A stretch of DNA of 64,000 bases from Methanosarcinaceae archaeon (GCA_020055655.1 JAIPUR010000001.1:1-64000); one strand, 5' to 3'; shown: positions 36,396 through 45,764, numbered from the stretch's first letter. The notes: generated by a model not told the origin, from the sequence alone. Made by a program: numbers and translations.

Positions 36396-36508
36396 AGTTA
36401 TACCTCATAACTAGAAAATGAGAAAATCATTATGATAAAAATCTGCATGCATATATTGGCACACAGGTACCCATTAGTGATTTTTATATATATATTTATC
36501 CCTTCTAC

Positions 36509-37015
36509 TCAATATCTCTCAAGCTCATCTGCAAGTTCCTTTAGCATTTCTATAGCTCTGCTATGGACTTTACTTTTTTGCATCAGTGATATTTTTTCTT
36601 CAAGGGATATTCTTCTTGTACCTTTTACAAGATTATCTGCATGTGCAACAATTTTTTCTTCAATTGTTTGTGGAATGTAATTGTCTTCAGGAAGTCCCAG
36701 TTTTTGTGCTTCATCAACTGTTATTCCTGCACCAATATGTTTTTTGATTATCTCTACCACTGAATTCTCAAGCCCAATTTCCTTTGCAATGGAAGCACCT
36801 TCAATTGCATGCCTAATCCCATGTGTTTTTGTCCTTCCGAGATCATGCAGCAATCCCCCGATCTTAATTAATTGAAGATCAAGTTCTTTTCCATTATCTA
36901 CAAGTTTTTTTCCGATCTCAGTGGCAAATTCTGAAACAGCAATGCAATGCTCTACAACAGACCTGCTACATCCTGCGTCTTCAAGTATTTGCAATGCTTG
37001 TTCCGGACTTATCAT
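36509..37015 (-). CDS. HD-domain phosphohydrolase (TIGR00295-type)
   Basis: A 168-residue protein with the HD signature: His in VEHCIAVSEFA, the HD pair in GGLLHDLGRTKTHGIRHAIEGA, and Asp in VAHADNLVKGTR. It belongs to the archaeal HD family often found beside TFE. Its substrate is unknown, probably a nucleotide or phosphomonoester. ATG 37015 is 2 nt beyond the tfe stop; an in-frame start at 37042 would overlap tfe and is less likely. Confidence 0.88.
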   Translation of the reverse strand: MISPEQALQILEDAGCSRSVVEHCIAVSEFATEIGKKLVDNGKELDLQLIKIGGLLHDLGRTKTHGIRHAIEGASIAKEIGLENSVVEIIKKHIGAGITVDEAQKLGLPEDNYIPQTIEEKIVAHADNLVKGTRRISLEEKISLMQKSKVHSRAIEMLKELADELERY

Positions 37016-37019
37016 AATA

Positions 37020-37514
37020 TTATTCTTTCTCGAGGTCATCAATACGCTGTACTACCTTATTGATAAGTTCAGCGTTGTCATCAAACATCATGTCCTCTCC
37101 GCAGAGCGGGCACAAGAATTCGCACTCAGTTGCTTCTTTAAAGTCCATTCTAACACAGCCTTCCGGGCAAGCGTAAAAAACACTGTCCTGTTCGAATTCA
37201 AGTCGTGTCTTGAGGTTTTTGATAAGCCTCTTCTTTTCTTTCACTAATTGCGGACCTACATCTGTCATGTCAAGAGTCCAGAGGTATGTTAACCATCCGC
37301 TACTTGAATCACGCTCTCTTCTACAAATTGCAAGTTTGTTCTCATTGAGGATGAAAAGAGTTCTTCGCACTATATTAAGGAGTATCCCGGTGGCTTCAGC
37401 TATCTCTTCATCAGTAACCTCGCCTTCAGGCATATTCTTAATCATTTCCACTCCTTCTTCACCCACAAGTCGGATAAGATAACCATCGACTACTGGTTCA
37501 TTTAAATCTATCAA
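37020..37514 (-). CDS. tfe: Transcription initiation factor TFE (alpha)
   Basis: A 164-residue archaeal TFIIE-alpha homologue that stabilises open complexes with RNA polymerase. The N-terminal winged helix (~1-90) includes GEVTDEEIAEATGI and ILNENKLAICRRERD. The C-terminal zinc ribbon has CPEGC and CPLCG. The TTG at 37514 follows GAGGTGAGG, a strong ribosome binding site. Co-transcribed with the HD gene. Confidence 0.95.
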   Translation of the reverse strand: MIDLNEPVVDGYLIRLVGEEGVEMIKNMPEGEVTDEEIAEATGILLNIVRRTLFILNENKLAICRRERDSSSGWLTYLWTLDMTDVGPQLVKEKKRLIKNLKTRLEFEQDSVFYACPEGCVRMDFKEATECEFLCPLCGEDMMFDDNAELINKVVQRIDDLEKE

Positions 37515-37639
37515 AACCTCACCTCATGAAATGTATATTGATGTAATATATTGAAATATCGATCTTTGAAATGCAATAAGTAACAATTAATTGCTGATAA
37601 TTTAGATTGCTCATATTATTTTCAAGGCTTATTTACATC

Positions 37640-38788
37640 TTATGATTCACGTATAAACATAACGCTGTTTTTCAGTTGACTTAGAACCTCATCCTTTGTA
37701 TGTCCGCTTGCAAGTATGGAAGTTATCGGTTCATCAGCATGAATTATGTGACCTGAATTAGGAATATCAGCAGTTTCCATATCAGCTATAGTTTTTTGTA
37801 ATTTATCAGTGACCTTAAAGTCTTTATCAGCATAAATAATCACTCTGCCTGCATATTTGTTAGCAGTTTGTTTGCATGAATATTCATGTCCTTGAAAAGC
37901 TTTCATGTGTGCATCGAAAACGTTGATTCCAGTTGCCATCTCTACAGTATCCAGACTTCCCTGAAAGCGAGCATTAAGTTCTATAATAACCGGCCCATTT
38001 TCAGTAAGCAAAAAATCAACGCCATTAGAGCCTATTAGTCCCATTTCCATAATCAATTTCTCAGCAATGTCTTTCATTTGTTCACTATATTGGCTTTCGA
38101 AAGGTGTAATATTACCACAAAATGCAAATGGCATATCTGTTAACCACTCTGTACCTATAAGTTGCTCATTCACAGCAATTGAATTTGCCTTGTTTTTAGT
38201 AGAAATTACAGAAATGCTTGTAGGTAAACCTCTTATGAATTCCTGAATAATCATATCACTTTTTGATAGTCCATATTCCGAATTTTCGATATGGTCCATA
38301 TAGGCTTCCATTTCACTTTCATTTTTTACCATCTGATTGAATATGCCTCCTCCACCAGATGCAGGCTTAATCATTACAGGATATTCAATATCCTCTTTTT
38401 TATAATAAGAGAATACACGGGGATGTGGTAATCCCATTTTTTCAAGGATACCTGCAAAAAGAGATTTATCACTTACTTTTTGAATTGTAGAAATATCATT
38501 GCGCAGAATGGGGTACTTGCAGCCTGGAAAATCCATAGTTTCAAAACCGGATCCGGGGATGATGGCATCAAATTCCACTCCGAAACTATCAATAAGTTCC
38601 AGTATCTTTTCTGCTTTTATACTTTTGACATTGAATCCATCTTCGATATCAAATTGAATAGCAGCATTGGCGCATTTTTTCAGATCATGGTCGCAGAATG
38701 AATCCAGAGCATACATGTTGTAGCCTGCTCGTCTTCCCGAGCATACTACATTGCGTGTACTGAATCCTATTACAAGTATGTCCTTCAT
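37640..38788 (-). CDS. ATP-grasp superfamily ligase, unknown substrate
   Basis: A 382-residue protein with an N-terminal pre-ATP-grasp Rossmann-like domain (ILVIGFSTRNVVCSGRRAGY). Its ATP-grasp core has YPVMIKPASGGGGIFNQ for the phosphate-binding loop, IIQEFIRGLPTSIS, and FLLTENGPVIIELNARFQGS with the metal-binding Glu/Asn. It resembles COG2232-type archaeal ATP-grasp proteins. It is presumably a carboxylate-amine ligase, but substrates cannot be inferred. It lies 15 nt downstream of the NMD3 gene, same operon. Confidence 0.85.
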   Translation of the reverse strand: MKDILVIGFSTRNVVCSGRRAGYNMYALDSFCDHDLKKCANAAIQFDIEDGFNVKSIKAEKILELIDSFGVEFDAIIPGSGFETMDFPGCKYPILRNDISTIQKVSDKSLFAGILEKMGLPHPRVFSYYKKEDIEYPVMIKPASGGGGIFNQMVKNESEMEAYMDHIENSEYGLSKSDMIIQEFIRGLPTSISVISTKNKANSIAVNEQLIGTEWLTDMPFAFCGNITPFESQYSEQMKDIAEKLIMEMGLIGSNGVDFLLTENGPVIIELNARFQGSLDTVEMATGINVFDAHMKAFQGHEYSCKQTANKYAGRVIIYADKDFKVTDKLQKTIADMETADIPNSGHIIHADEPITSILASGHTKDEVLSQLKNSVMFIRES

Positions 38789-38803
38789 GATATCTGGAAA
38801 AGT

Positions 38804-39871
38804 TCACTGGAAATTCTTTCGACTCAATTCATCTGATAGTGCAATAAGTCCTTGTGATGTATGTACAACAGGTATTTCATCTCCAGCTTCTGCACTTAAT
38901 AAAAACGGTTTTTTGATAGTCACGGTTTCAAATGTCTTGGGATCAAGGACCATAAGTTCATCATTTTCAATTGCTACCAAGACTGCTTTTGAAGCTGTGC
39001 TTCTTTTTGCAATTAACTTTGCCCCCTTAACTTCATCAGGTGTTGCTAAAAAGCGTGATCCGTTATTAAGGTCAATGCCAGTTACATTTTTTCCAAATTT
39101 CCGAACTTCTATCACTCTATTTCTCAATTCAATAATGTCTCCAGATGAGAATTCAGGCAAACGCATGGAAAATGTGACTCTGTATACATCTTTCCCCTCC
39201 TTTCTACCAAAAAGTGTAGGTGATTCGGTGGAACTTCCTCCAAGTTGGGATTCGATCTCTCTGCAAATGTGCCGGCTGGTATTTGCAGACCCTAAATAAA
39301 GGTCAACTCCATCTTTGTCTTCTGCAGAATTTGAAATAAAAGCAAATCTATCTCCCTTTTTCTGCATTCGCTCGATCACTTCATTTGTGATCTGCATACA
39401 CTTTTGCAATTCCTCAGTACTAGGCTGACGATTGCTTGCTCGTATCTGAATAATTCCTTCAAAATATCCGCCGGATATTCGGCTGCATGTATCACATGCT
39501 TCTCTTGTAATACGAACTTCGGTTTTAACTTCCTGGTGAAGTGGCTCATCCATTATAGTTGCTCTGACATCAATTTTAGCGCGATACATATGTGGTGTTA
39601 GTTGCCTGAGTTCATGGTATACTTCTATGTTTTCCACATCATTATGAATGAGCAAGGCATCTTCAACTGTATTCATTACTATATCTTCAAGATTACCTAT
39701 GTTGGTCCACTTATTTTTGTTAAAACGTGCACCGCAGGTTGCACATATCTTTGAATGCAGAACAAGGGGCAATTCGGCAAGCTCAAAGTTCTCGAAAAAA
39801 CAACTTTTGCAACGTCCATCAAAGAGCTTTTCTACTTCATTTCCACATTTTGGACAAATTATATTGTTCAT
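38804..39871 (-). CDS. NMD3-related zinc-ribbon protein
   Basis: A 355-residue archaeal homologue of the ribosome-export adaptor NMD3. The N-terminal zinc-binding region has CPKC, CKSC and CATCGARF, followed by EVRITREACDTCSRISGGYFEGIIQIR, the NMD3 hallmark. The C-terminal half is OB-like (SSGDIIELRNRVIEVRKFGKNVTG). It probably acts in large-subunit maturation or quality control; archaeal function is not firmly established. Confidence 0.92.
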   Translation of the reverse strand: MNNIICPKCGNEVEKLFDGRCKSCFFENFELAELPLVLHSKICATCGARFNKNKWTNIGNLEDIVMNTVEDALLIHNDVENIEVYHELRQLTPHMYRAKIDVRATIMDEPLHQEVKTEVRITREACDTCSRISGGYFEGIIQIRASNRQPSTEELQKCMQITNEVIERMQKKGDRFAFISNSAEDKDGVDLYLGSANTSRHICREIESQLGGSSTESPTLFGRKEGKDVYRVTFSMRLPEFSSGDIIELRNRVIEVRKFGKNVTGIDLNNGSRFLATPDEVKGAKLIAKRSTASKAVLVAIENDELMVLDPKTFETVTIKKPFLLSAEAGDEIPVVHTSQGLIALSDELSRKNFQ

Positions 39872-39954
39872 TGTTCTTTTTTCCTGAATTGGTAATCATA
39901 ATTAATATAGCTATACGGGCAGAGTATTATGCAATTATATCTGTTCCTTACGAT

Positions 39955-41010
39955 CTAAAGCAGAGTATAATCAAGATACCCCATGTTTATTTTAGCTGCG
40001 TGTTTAACATGTATCACAGGATCTATTCCCCACACATCGTCAATACATTTCTTGTTGTCAGCATGCATCTTCTTGTTAATAAGGTCAATACTTGCCTTGT
40101 CTATCGCAACCGGGTCATTTGATGCCAGAATACCAACATCTTTACTAAATGCAGGTGCAGAAAAATTAAAACAATCGCATCCTGGTGTCAGGTCAAATAT
40201 CCAGTTAATATACCCAATTTTTGAATCAAGTGCTTTGACAGGTCCCATGGCGCCTTCAGCGAGCATTTCCTGCAACGGGATAAAATAGTCTTCCGGAGAT
40301 TCAATAGCACCATATTTACATGCGCTCATACATGCTGTTTCTCCTTTGCATTTTTTCTGATCAATTTTTGCCTTTCCATCTACAAGACTGATAACATTCC
40401 ATGGACAACAGTCTATACAGTCTCCGCAACCAACACATTTTTCGGAATCCACTTCCGGAATTCCCGGGGCATGTATTTTTGCTTTTCCAACTTTATCCAC
40501 ACATCCCATTCCAAGATTTTTAATGGCACCACCAAAGCCGGATGCAGGATGGCCCTTACAGTGTGATATCATTATCATGGAATCCGCATTTGCAATAGCA
40601 GAAGCAACATTTATATTTTGAATTCTTTCGCCCTCTACATTTATAGAAATGCTGTCAGTTCCATGTATCCCATCTGCACAAATTATCGGAGCTCCCATGC
40701 TGGCATGTGTAAATCCATTTGCAGCGGCAGTTTCAAGTGCTTCCACAGCATTGAACCTTTTACTAGGATACAGTACTGTTGTGTCTGTTACAAAAGGTAT
40801 GCCTCCTGCAGTTTTTACAAGATCAACTATGGTTTTTACAAGTACTGGGCGAATATAAGTTGTATTTCCGTATTCTCCGGGGTGTATTTTGATGGCAACA
40901 ATATCTCCTTTTTTGACAGGTGATATTTTAGGAAAAAGCCTGATGATCTGGTCGACCTGTGTGCTGTTCAGTCCAATCTTCTTTGCATCTTCGAAATAAA
41001 CTTCAGTCAT
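39955..41010 (-). CDS. DUF362 iron-sulfur protein
   Basis: A 351-residue protein. DUF362 parts flank two ferredoxin-type motifs: CVGCGDCIDCCPWNVI near residue 192 and a variant CKGETACMSACKYGAI. N-terminal DUF362 features are KIHPGEYGNTTYIRP and SHCKGHPASGFGGAIKNLGMG. It can hold two [4Fe-4S] clusters and is probably a cytosolic electron carrier or oxidoreductase component; partner unknown. Starts at ATG 41010. It is separated from NMD3 by 83 nt. Confidence 0.9.
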   Translation of the reverse strand: MTEVYFEDAKKIGLNSTQVDQIIRLFPKISPVKKGDIVAIKIHPGEYGNTTYIRPVLVKTIVDLVKTAGGIPFVTDTTVLYPSKRFNAVEALETAAANGFTHASMGAPIICADGIHGTDSISINVEGERIQNINVASAIANADSMIMISHCKGHPASGFGGAIKNLGMGCVDKVGKAKIHAPGIPEVDSEKCVGCGDCIDCCPWNVISLVDGKAKIDQKKCKGETACMSACKYGAIESPEDYFIPLQEMLAEGAMGPVKALDSKIGYINWIFDLTPGCDCFNFSAPAFSKDVGILASNDPVAIDKASIDLINKKMHADNKKCIDDVWGIDPVIHVKHAAKINMGYLDYTLL

Positions 41011-41162
41011 GTTATTTTAATTCCTGGTCATAATTACAGACCTGTGATTATCTATATATTCATATTATGGCTGAAAAAACCATCTGTTGAAATTTATGAC
41101 AATAAAGGTGAACTTGCCAAATGGTTTGATATATCTTATGACTATGTTTCATCTCTTACATC

Positions 41163-41187
41163 AAAAGAAAAGAAAAGAAAAGAAAAG
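41163..41187. repeat. (AAAAG)5 simple repeat
   Basis: Five tandem AAAAG units in the non-coding stretch 41011-41655. A 66-codon plus-strand frame spans it (41044-41244), but the Lys/Arg-rich composition comes from the repeat and I do not call a gene there. Confidence 0.8.
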
Positions 41188-41262
41188 AGAAATCTAAATG
41201 AATCAAAATATCGATTTAAGCAAAAAAGATCATTTCTATCATGAGCTGAATTGTGCTGCTTT

Positions 41263-41457
41263 TTAGCCATAGGTACTTTCATCAAGATTTAATGGGATAT
41301 AGAAATCAAATGTCATTTTCCCTTCATTTTCCCTTTTCAATTCCATGTGACCTTTATGCAGATAGATGAATTTTCTTGCGAGCAATTTGATGCTCATTGG
41401 TTTTTGAACATAGGAATTTTTGGATAATTTCTTCTGATCTATAATATTCAGCTGTTC
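41263..41457 (-). pseudogene. Fragment of a histidine-kinase ATPase domain
   Basis: A minus-strand frame of 64 codons bounded by stops at 41458-41460 and 41263-41265 reads QLNIIDQKKL, then PMSIKLLARKFIYLHKGHM, then GKMTFDFYIPLNLDE. This is the end of a HATPase_c domain (G2 region and final strand) of an archaeal-type PAS/histidine kinase. The upstream H-box, N-box and G1 box are absent and there is no usable start codon. It is a remnant of a deleted sensor kinase gene. Confidence 0.65.
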
Positions 41458-41597
41458 TTATATTAATGACACGAATGTATGTGTCATTTGCGTAAAAGTT
41501 ATGCACATATTATCTGGTTTTATCAATAATGATTTACAAAAACATCTAATAATTAGCTTTCTATATATTTAATGGACTTATATTGTTATTATTTAGC

Positions 41598-41612
41598 TTA
41601 AATATATATGAT
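41598..41612 (+). promoter_or_regulatory. TATA box of the small-gene cluster
   Basis: CTTAAATATATATG is a clear archaeal TATA element. A start site about 25 nt downstream (near 41629) would give a ~27-nt leader carrying AAGGAG before the ATG at 41656. Confidence 0.55.
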
Positions 41613-41655
41613 TTCTACTCACTATTGCAATTGTACAGTGATAAAGGAGTAAATA

Positions 41656-41805
41656 ATGCGAAACAGTCAAAAGTGTATGGATGCATATAATAGTAAAGTG
41701 GAAAGTGATCTTAGGATTATTATCAATGGTCGTTATGAAAAATCACAGTGTCAGGACGATATTGATATAATTAGATTTATGATCGGTGGAATTGATGCCA
41801 AGTAG
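41656..41805 (+). CDS. 49-residue small protein, first of a mini-cluster
   Basis: Starts at ATG 41656 after AAGGAGTAAATA, an excellent ribosome binding site, and stops at TAG 41803. It begins MRNSQKCMDAYNSKVESDLR; the middle is NGRYEKSQCQDDIDIIRFM and the end GGIDAK. It has two Cys and mixed charge. No family is recognised. The good initiation signal, the TATA box upstream and the closely following second gene make it a credible gene despite its size. Confidence 0.6.
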   Translation: MRNSQKCMDAYNSKVESDLRIIINGRYEKSQCQDDIDIIRFMIGGIDAK

Positions 41806-41835
41806 GGGCTTGGTCCAAAATTAGGAGAGGTTAGT

Positions 41836-42003
41836 GTGAATACAGTAAATGGAATATCTTGTGAATATTGTGGTACTGATCTAAAAAGACAGTTAATTGG
41901 TTCAAATGTCTTTTATTATTGTCATCTCTGTGGCAGGATAACTTCTGCAAAAGATATGTTATCCATAAAGTTCAACGATGATAGGATGGAAACATGTGTA
42001 TAA
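41836..42003 (+). CDS. 55-residue zinc-ribbon small protein
   Basis: GTG 41836 follows TAGGAGAGG. The product has CEYCG near residue 9 and CHLCG near residue 29, the spacing of a zinc ribbon, and ends MLSIKFNDDRMETCV. Stop TAA 42001. It is 30 nt after the first small gene and overlaps the third by 10 nt. It is probably a metal-binding adaptor; function unknown. Confidence 0.62.
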   Translation: MNTVNGISCEYCGTDLKRQLIGSNVFYYCHLCGRITSAKDMLSIKFNDDRMETCV

Positions 42004-42173
42004 TAGAGTTAATAGGATACTCTGAAAAGAATAAAGATACTTATTGTACTGAATGTATTATATACAAAAGAACTGGTAAGTGCGAGTATCTTAAGTATCT
42101 GGAGTCAACTGTTTCCGTAGATCTGGGTTCAGATCACGTTCAGGAAATATCCATAGATGAATGTGGTTTTTAA
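41994..42173 (+). CDS. 59-residue Cys-rich small protein
   Basis: ATG 41994 lies inside the end of the zinc-ribbon gene. The product reads MCIIELIGYSEKNKD, then YCTECIIYKRTGKCEYLKYLES, and ends EISIDECGF, with five Cys including CTEC. It resembles no family I can name. The 10-nt overlap indicates translational coupling with the preceding gene. A perfect hairpin follows 25 nt after the stop. Confidence 0.58.
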   Translation: MCIIELIGYSEKNKDTYCTECIIYKRTGKCEYLKYLESTVSVDLGSDHVQEISIDECGF

Positions 42174-42197
42174 ATTTTAAGCAAAAAATAAAAGCAT

Positions 42198-42219
42198 TTC
42201 CGTGTCGTGAGACACGGAA
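42198..42219. terminator. Perfect 9-bp hairpin with GTGA tetraloop between convergent genes
   Basis: TTCCGTGTC-GTGA-GACACGGAA forms nine perfect pairs closed by a GNRA tetraloop. It lies 24 nt after the small-gene cluster and 20 nt after the cdhE stop on the other strand, with T-rich sequence on its right side. A bidirectional terminator or 3'-end-protecting hairpin is likely. Confidence 0.65.
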
Positions 42220-42239
42220 GAAAGAATTATTTATTCTGT

Positions 42240-43649
42240 TTATTTATTCTCAGGTGGCCAGTTCTTTTCCATCCAGCCGGGTATTCTACCTGAGTCAGCA
42301 GGACCTACAAGAACATTTGCACCAGTTTCATCTTCCACATCACCCTGCAGACGTGCTGCAAGTCCAGGAAGTACTATGGTGTTGTGTGTGGTATCCTTTT
42401 TCATGTCAAACCCGGAATCTTCGATAGCTTTCTTGACCATTGAACCGGTCAGTTGTCCACCTGCAACAGCAGCTTCTACTCCAAGTCCATCAGTGTCTAT
42501 CGCCCACAGGAAACAGTCAATCTTGTTGGAATCCAGGTCACTCTCTACTGTGTAGTAGGTAAGAGCGAAATTGGTTGTAACAAGCACTGGTGAATCTGAA
42601 GTTGGATCCCCTACCTTGTACATAGCAGGGTCTACTGCAACAGGCTTTCTTGGATCAGTGTAGATTGTGTCACGAATGTGGAGTTCCGGAAGCATTGCAT
42701 ATGGCTCAGTGCTGTGGAGGATCATTATATCTCCGTATCTGATCGTGAGCACTGAAGTTACAACGGTTTCCCAGTATGATGCATCTACAGGGTCATCATG
42801 TGCCATCCATGCTGTAAGTGGAACTGCCATGATCGGATATGCGATATCACGGTCACCGTCAATACCTGCTCTGCGTATCTTAATGAAGTTGTTGAATGTT
42901 TCCTTAAGCTGCTTTCCGGTTGGGTATGTTCCAGGGTCGAGTATTATCTTTTCTGTACCCATTTCGGCAAAAGTAACTGCCATTGACTTGAGGGTATCGA
43001 GGTCATTTGGTGAGAAAAGCGTTACAGGAACATCATATTTCAGTACAAGATCAGCTACCTGCTGCCAGTTATCCTTATTTGCTGCGTAGATAAGTGGGTT
43101 TCTGTCCTTTGTAACTTCAAGACCTGCCTTGAGTACTTCAGGGTTGAATGAACAGAGTATCAATGGAAGATCTGTAGTTTCTGCAACTTTCTTGACAGCT
43201 GCTGCAAATTTAGCAGGGTCGTCTGATGTTGATCTTACAGCTATCATATCTACCTGGAGGAACTCTCCAATGTAGAATTTTCTGAAGTCCTGGATCTTGT
43301 TGACTCTTTCAACAAGGTCTGCTTCTTCCATTGTGTCCCATACATCGTATGCGAATGCAGTCTGGTCGAAGAATGTGAGCTTGTGACGGTAAAGTACATC
43401 GTCTCCACCTACTCTTGCGATCTTGTCTCCAACACCGATCTCAACTTCTCTGATCTCTGGTGCGAGAAGTCCGGTAAGTTCATCATACTTTTTCTTGAAC
43501 TTTTCGTCGAGTATTGGTTTACAGTCTTCTAGTTTCAATGATCTGTCAATAAGGTGAGCTGCGAAAGCCATACATGTCTGCTCGCCACATTCTCCACAGT
43601 TTGTAGCTGGTAAGTATTTGTAAGCTTCAAGAGGGCTGTTAATTTTCAT
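42240..43649 (-). CDS. cdhE: ACDS gamma subunit, corrinoid Fe-S protein large subunit
   Basis: Methyl carrier of the acetyl-CoA decarbonylase/synthase complex. It moves the methyl group between tetrahydrosarcinapterin and the A-cluster. It has 469 residues. The N-terminal cluster motif is PATNCGECGEQTCMAFA, with a fourth Cys in LEDCKP; a TIM-barrel and the C-terminal corrinoid-binding domain (IVLPGLAARLQGDVE) follow. GGAGGTGTGATAA precedes ATG 43649, 3 nt after cdhD. Last gene of the operon. Confidence 0.95.
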   Translation of the reverse strand: MKINSPLEAYKYLPATNCGECGEQTCMAFAAHLIDRSLKLEDCKPILDEKFKKKYDELTGLLAPEIREVEIGVGDKIARVGGDDVLYRHKLTFFDQTAFAYDVWDTMEEADLVERVNKIQDFRKFYIGEFLQVDMIAVRSTSDDPAKFAAAVKKVAETTDLPLILCSFNPEVLKAGLEVTKDRNPLIYAANKDNWQQVADLVLKYDVPVTLFSPNDLDTLKSMAVTFAEMGTEKIILDPGTYPTGKQLKETFNNFIKIRRAGIDGDRDIAYPIMAVPLTAWMAHDDPVDASYWETVVTSVLTIRYGDIMILHSTEPYAMLPELHIRDTIYTDPRKPVAVDPAMYKVGDPTSDSPVLVTTNFALTYYTVESDLDSNKIDCFLWAIDTDGLGVEAAVAGGQLTGSMVKKAIEDSGFDMKKDTTHNTIVLPGLAARLQGDVEDETGANVLVGPADSGRIPGWMEKNWPPENK

Positions 43650-43652
43650 TTA

Positions 43653-44972
43653 TCACACCTCCGCTCCAATCCAGTTTTGAATGTCTATCTCATCAGCCTC
43701 AATAGAACCGTAGAGCGTTCCTGTAATTTCTTTCATAACCTGAACGGATGTTGGGTGCATCATCATGAACATATCGTTACCTGCAAGTGAGAGTGAAAGA
43801 CCTGTGATAATTTCCCATATAGGTCCACGGTACTCTCTTGGTCCCCAGTCAGAATCCTGGTTAAGAGGTGATTTGACCATCCATGCTTCACGAGCTCCCC
43901 ATGCATTGGTTGTACCGGATGACATTGGGAATGTAAGCTCATCATCGCCCATAAGACCTGCAAGTCTGATACGCTCCATGTTGGTGTATGCGTAGTCAAG
44001 ACCATATCCCAGGGCTGCGGTTGTTGGGTCCATGACAATACTGTCTCTTGGGACACCACATTGCTTCATGAGCTTTCTGTTAAGTTCCTTCTGTGCGTTG
44101 ATCTCAAGTTGTGTCCATGAAAGTACAACGTGACCATAGTCAATAGCTGCCTTTGCAATTCTTTCATAGTCAAGGTTCAAGCTGGCAGATGCAAGCAATA
44201 CACGCTCACCTTCAGATACTTCAGCAGCCTTTTCAAGAACTTCAGGGTCCTTCTCAGGGTTACCTGATCCACCAATTACGATTGGTACATCTACTGCCTG
44301 AAGAACATCTTCTACAACATTTGCAGCTTCTCTTGCTGATGTGTCGTGAATTAGGGGGTCAGTGGAAATAAGGTGAACAGTTACCATATCTGCATTGAAT
44401 TCGCGGACAACTTTCTTAGCCCATTCTGCAGGGTCATTAATAACATCTTCATAGTTACCTTTAACTGCCTTTGCCATTCCGATAGGCATATCGAAAACAT
44501 CCATTGTATAGTGGTTCTTATGTGGCATTTCAGCATCAAAGTAGTATGGAAGTGCATTCTCTCCGCCAATTGTGACAGTGCTCTTTCTGGAACCACCATC
44601 TGCTGCTGTTGCACCAATGGTTACTTCCTGAATCTTGTTCCTCCAGTTCTCTATCTTTGATACATCGAACTTTGAAGACATTAATTCAGTTGGCCGTGCA
44701 AGAGCAGGATCCATTTCCGGCATTTCTCCCATTCCAAAAGCAGATGCTAATAACTGCTCAGCTGGGAATCCGAGTATTCTTCCTATATTTGCCATGTGCA
44801 GAGACATGTGTGATATCTCATTGCCAATAGCATACGCAAGTTCTGGGTTTAATCCTCCACCGCCACTGATGTCCAGTTCAATATCACCTTCTATCGTAAC
44901 ACCTTCAAGTGCCTCGACGTTAAGGTCCTGCAACATATCAGTAAGTTGCGCTAACTTCATTTTCTTTGTCAT
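43653..44972 (-). CDS. cdhD: ACDS delta subunit, corrinoid Fe-S protein small subunit
   Basis: Partner of CdhE in the corrinoid protein of ACDS. It has 439 residues from ATG 44972 (preferred over 44978 because of spacing to GGTGGA). It has the TIM-barrel features [32 protein letters not shown] and [14 protein letters not shown], and the end [13 protein letters not shown]. Near the N-terminus is [13 protein letters not shown]. Confidence 0.95.
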   Translation of the reverse strand: MTKKMKLAQLTDMLQDLNVEALEGVTIEGDIELDISGGGGLNPELAYAIGNEISHMSLHMANIGRILGFPAEQLLASAFGMGEMPEMDPALARPTELMSSKFDVSKIENWRNKIQEVTIGATAADGGSRKSTVTIGGENALPYYFDAEMPHKNHYTMDVFDMPIGMAKAVKGNYEDVINDPAEWAKKVVREFNADMVTVHLISTDPLIHDTSAREAANVVEDVLQAVDVPIVIGGSGNPEKDPEVLEKAAEVSEGERVLLASASLNLDYERIAKAAIDYGHVVLSWTQLEINAQKELNRKLMKQCGVPRDSIVMDPTTAALGYGLDYAYTNMERIRLAGLMGDDELTFPMSSGTTNAWGAREAWMVKSPLNQDSDWGPREYRGPIWEIITGLSLSLAGNDMFMMMHPTSVQVMKEITGTLYGSIEADEIDIQNWIGAEV

Positions 44973-45000
44973 GTGCATTCCACCTGTATAATACTATGAA

Positions 45001-45753
45001 TTACAAACCTAATTTTTCTGCAATTTTCTTAATTTCCTGAACAGCAACAGATTCTTCAGGAAGGTCAAATAATGGTTCGCCTGCAAGATCCCTCTCCGAG
45101 ATCATTTCGTCTGCAGGTATCATTCCAATGAGCTCCAAACCAAGTTCTTTTGCTGTTTCAGCAATTACTAAACGGTTTGCGTCTGTGACTTTATTGGCAA
45201 TAACGGAAATACTTGATACATCTGTTTCAAGTTCCCCTACCAGATCTCTTATTCTCTCAGCAGTCCGCAATCCTCTGCGTGATCCATCGGTAACAACTAC
45301 CAGATCGTCGACATTGCGGAATATCTTTCTGCTAAAATGTTCCAGGCCAGCTTCCGTATCAATAATAAGGACATCGTAGTTGTTTACTAACTTATCCATT
45401 ATTCCACGAAGTAGATTGTTTATGTAACAATAACATCCAGATCCCTCAGGTCTTCCCATAACAACAAGGTCATAGCCGGGCATCTCCTCAAGTATCTCAT
45501 ATAGCTTTGACTTGAGTATAGTTTCCTTGTTACTGTCAGGGGGGAGCTTGTCCCTCTCTTCCTGCATAAATTCCTTTATGTCCCCGACACTACGGTTGGT
45601 TTCACAACCAAGTGTTTCCGGAAGATTTGTGTCCGGATCAGCATCTACTGCCAGAACTATCTTGCTACCTCTGGTAAGGTGGCGAATGAGAAGAGTCGTT
45701 ATTGCGGTCTTCCCTGTTCCGCCTTTTCCTGTTACTGCAATGATCTTAGCCAC
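45001..45753 (-). CDS. cooC: CooC/AcsF-type nickel-insertion ATPase
   Basis: A 250-residue SIMIBI-class ATPase thought to load nickel into CODH or the acetyl-CoA synthase A-cluster. It has deviant Walker A GKGGTGKTAI at residue 9, switch I DADPDTNLPE, the metal-binding CYC in GSGCYCYINN and the Walker B-like DVLIIDTEAG. The GTG at 45753 follows AGAGG. Its place between cdhC and cdhD, as in other ACDS operons, supports an ACDS maturation role. Confidence 0.93.
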   Translation of the reverse strand: MAKIIAVTGKGGTGKTAITTLLIRHLTRGSKIVLAVDADPDTNLPETLGCETNRSVGDIKEFMQEERDKLPPDSNKETILKSKLYEILEEMPGYDLVVMGRPEGSGCYCYINNLLRGIMDKLVNNYDVLIIDTEAGLEHFSRKIFRNVDDLVVVTDGSRRGLRTAERIRDLVGELETDVSSISVIANKVTDANRLVIAETAKELGLELIGMIPADEMISERDLAGEPLFDLPEESVAVQEIKKIAEKLGL

Positions 45754-45764
45754 AAAAAGCCTCT

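Noticed and set aside
41044-41244. 66-codon plus-strand frame
   Set aside because: Its second half is the (AAAAG)5 repeat and Lys/Arg low complexity; no ribosome binding site and no family resemblance.
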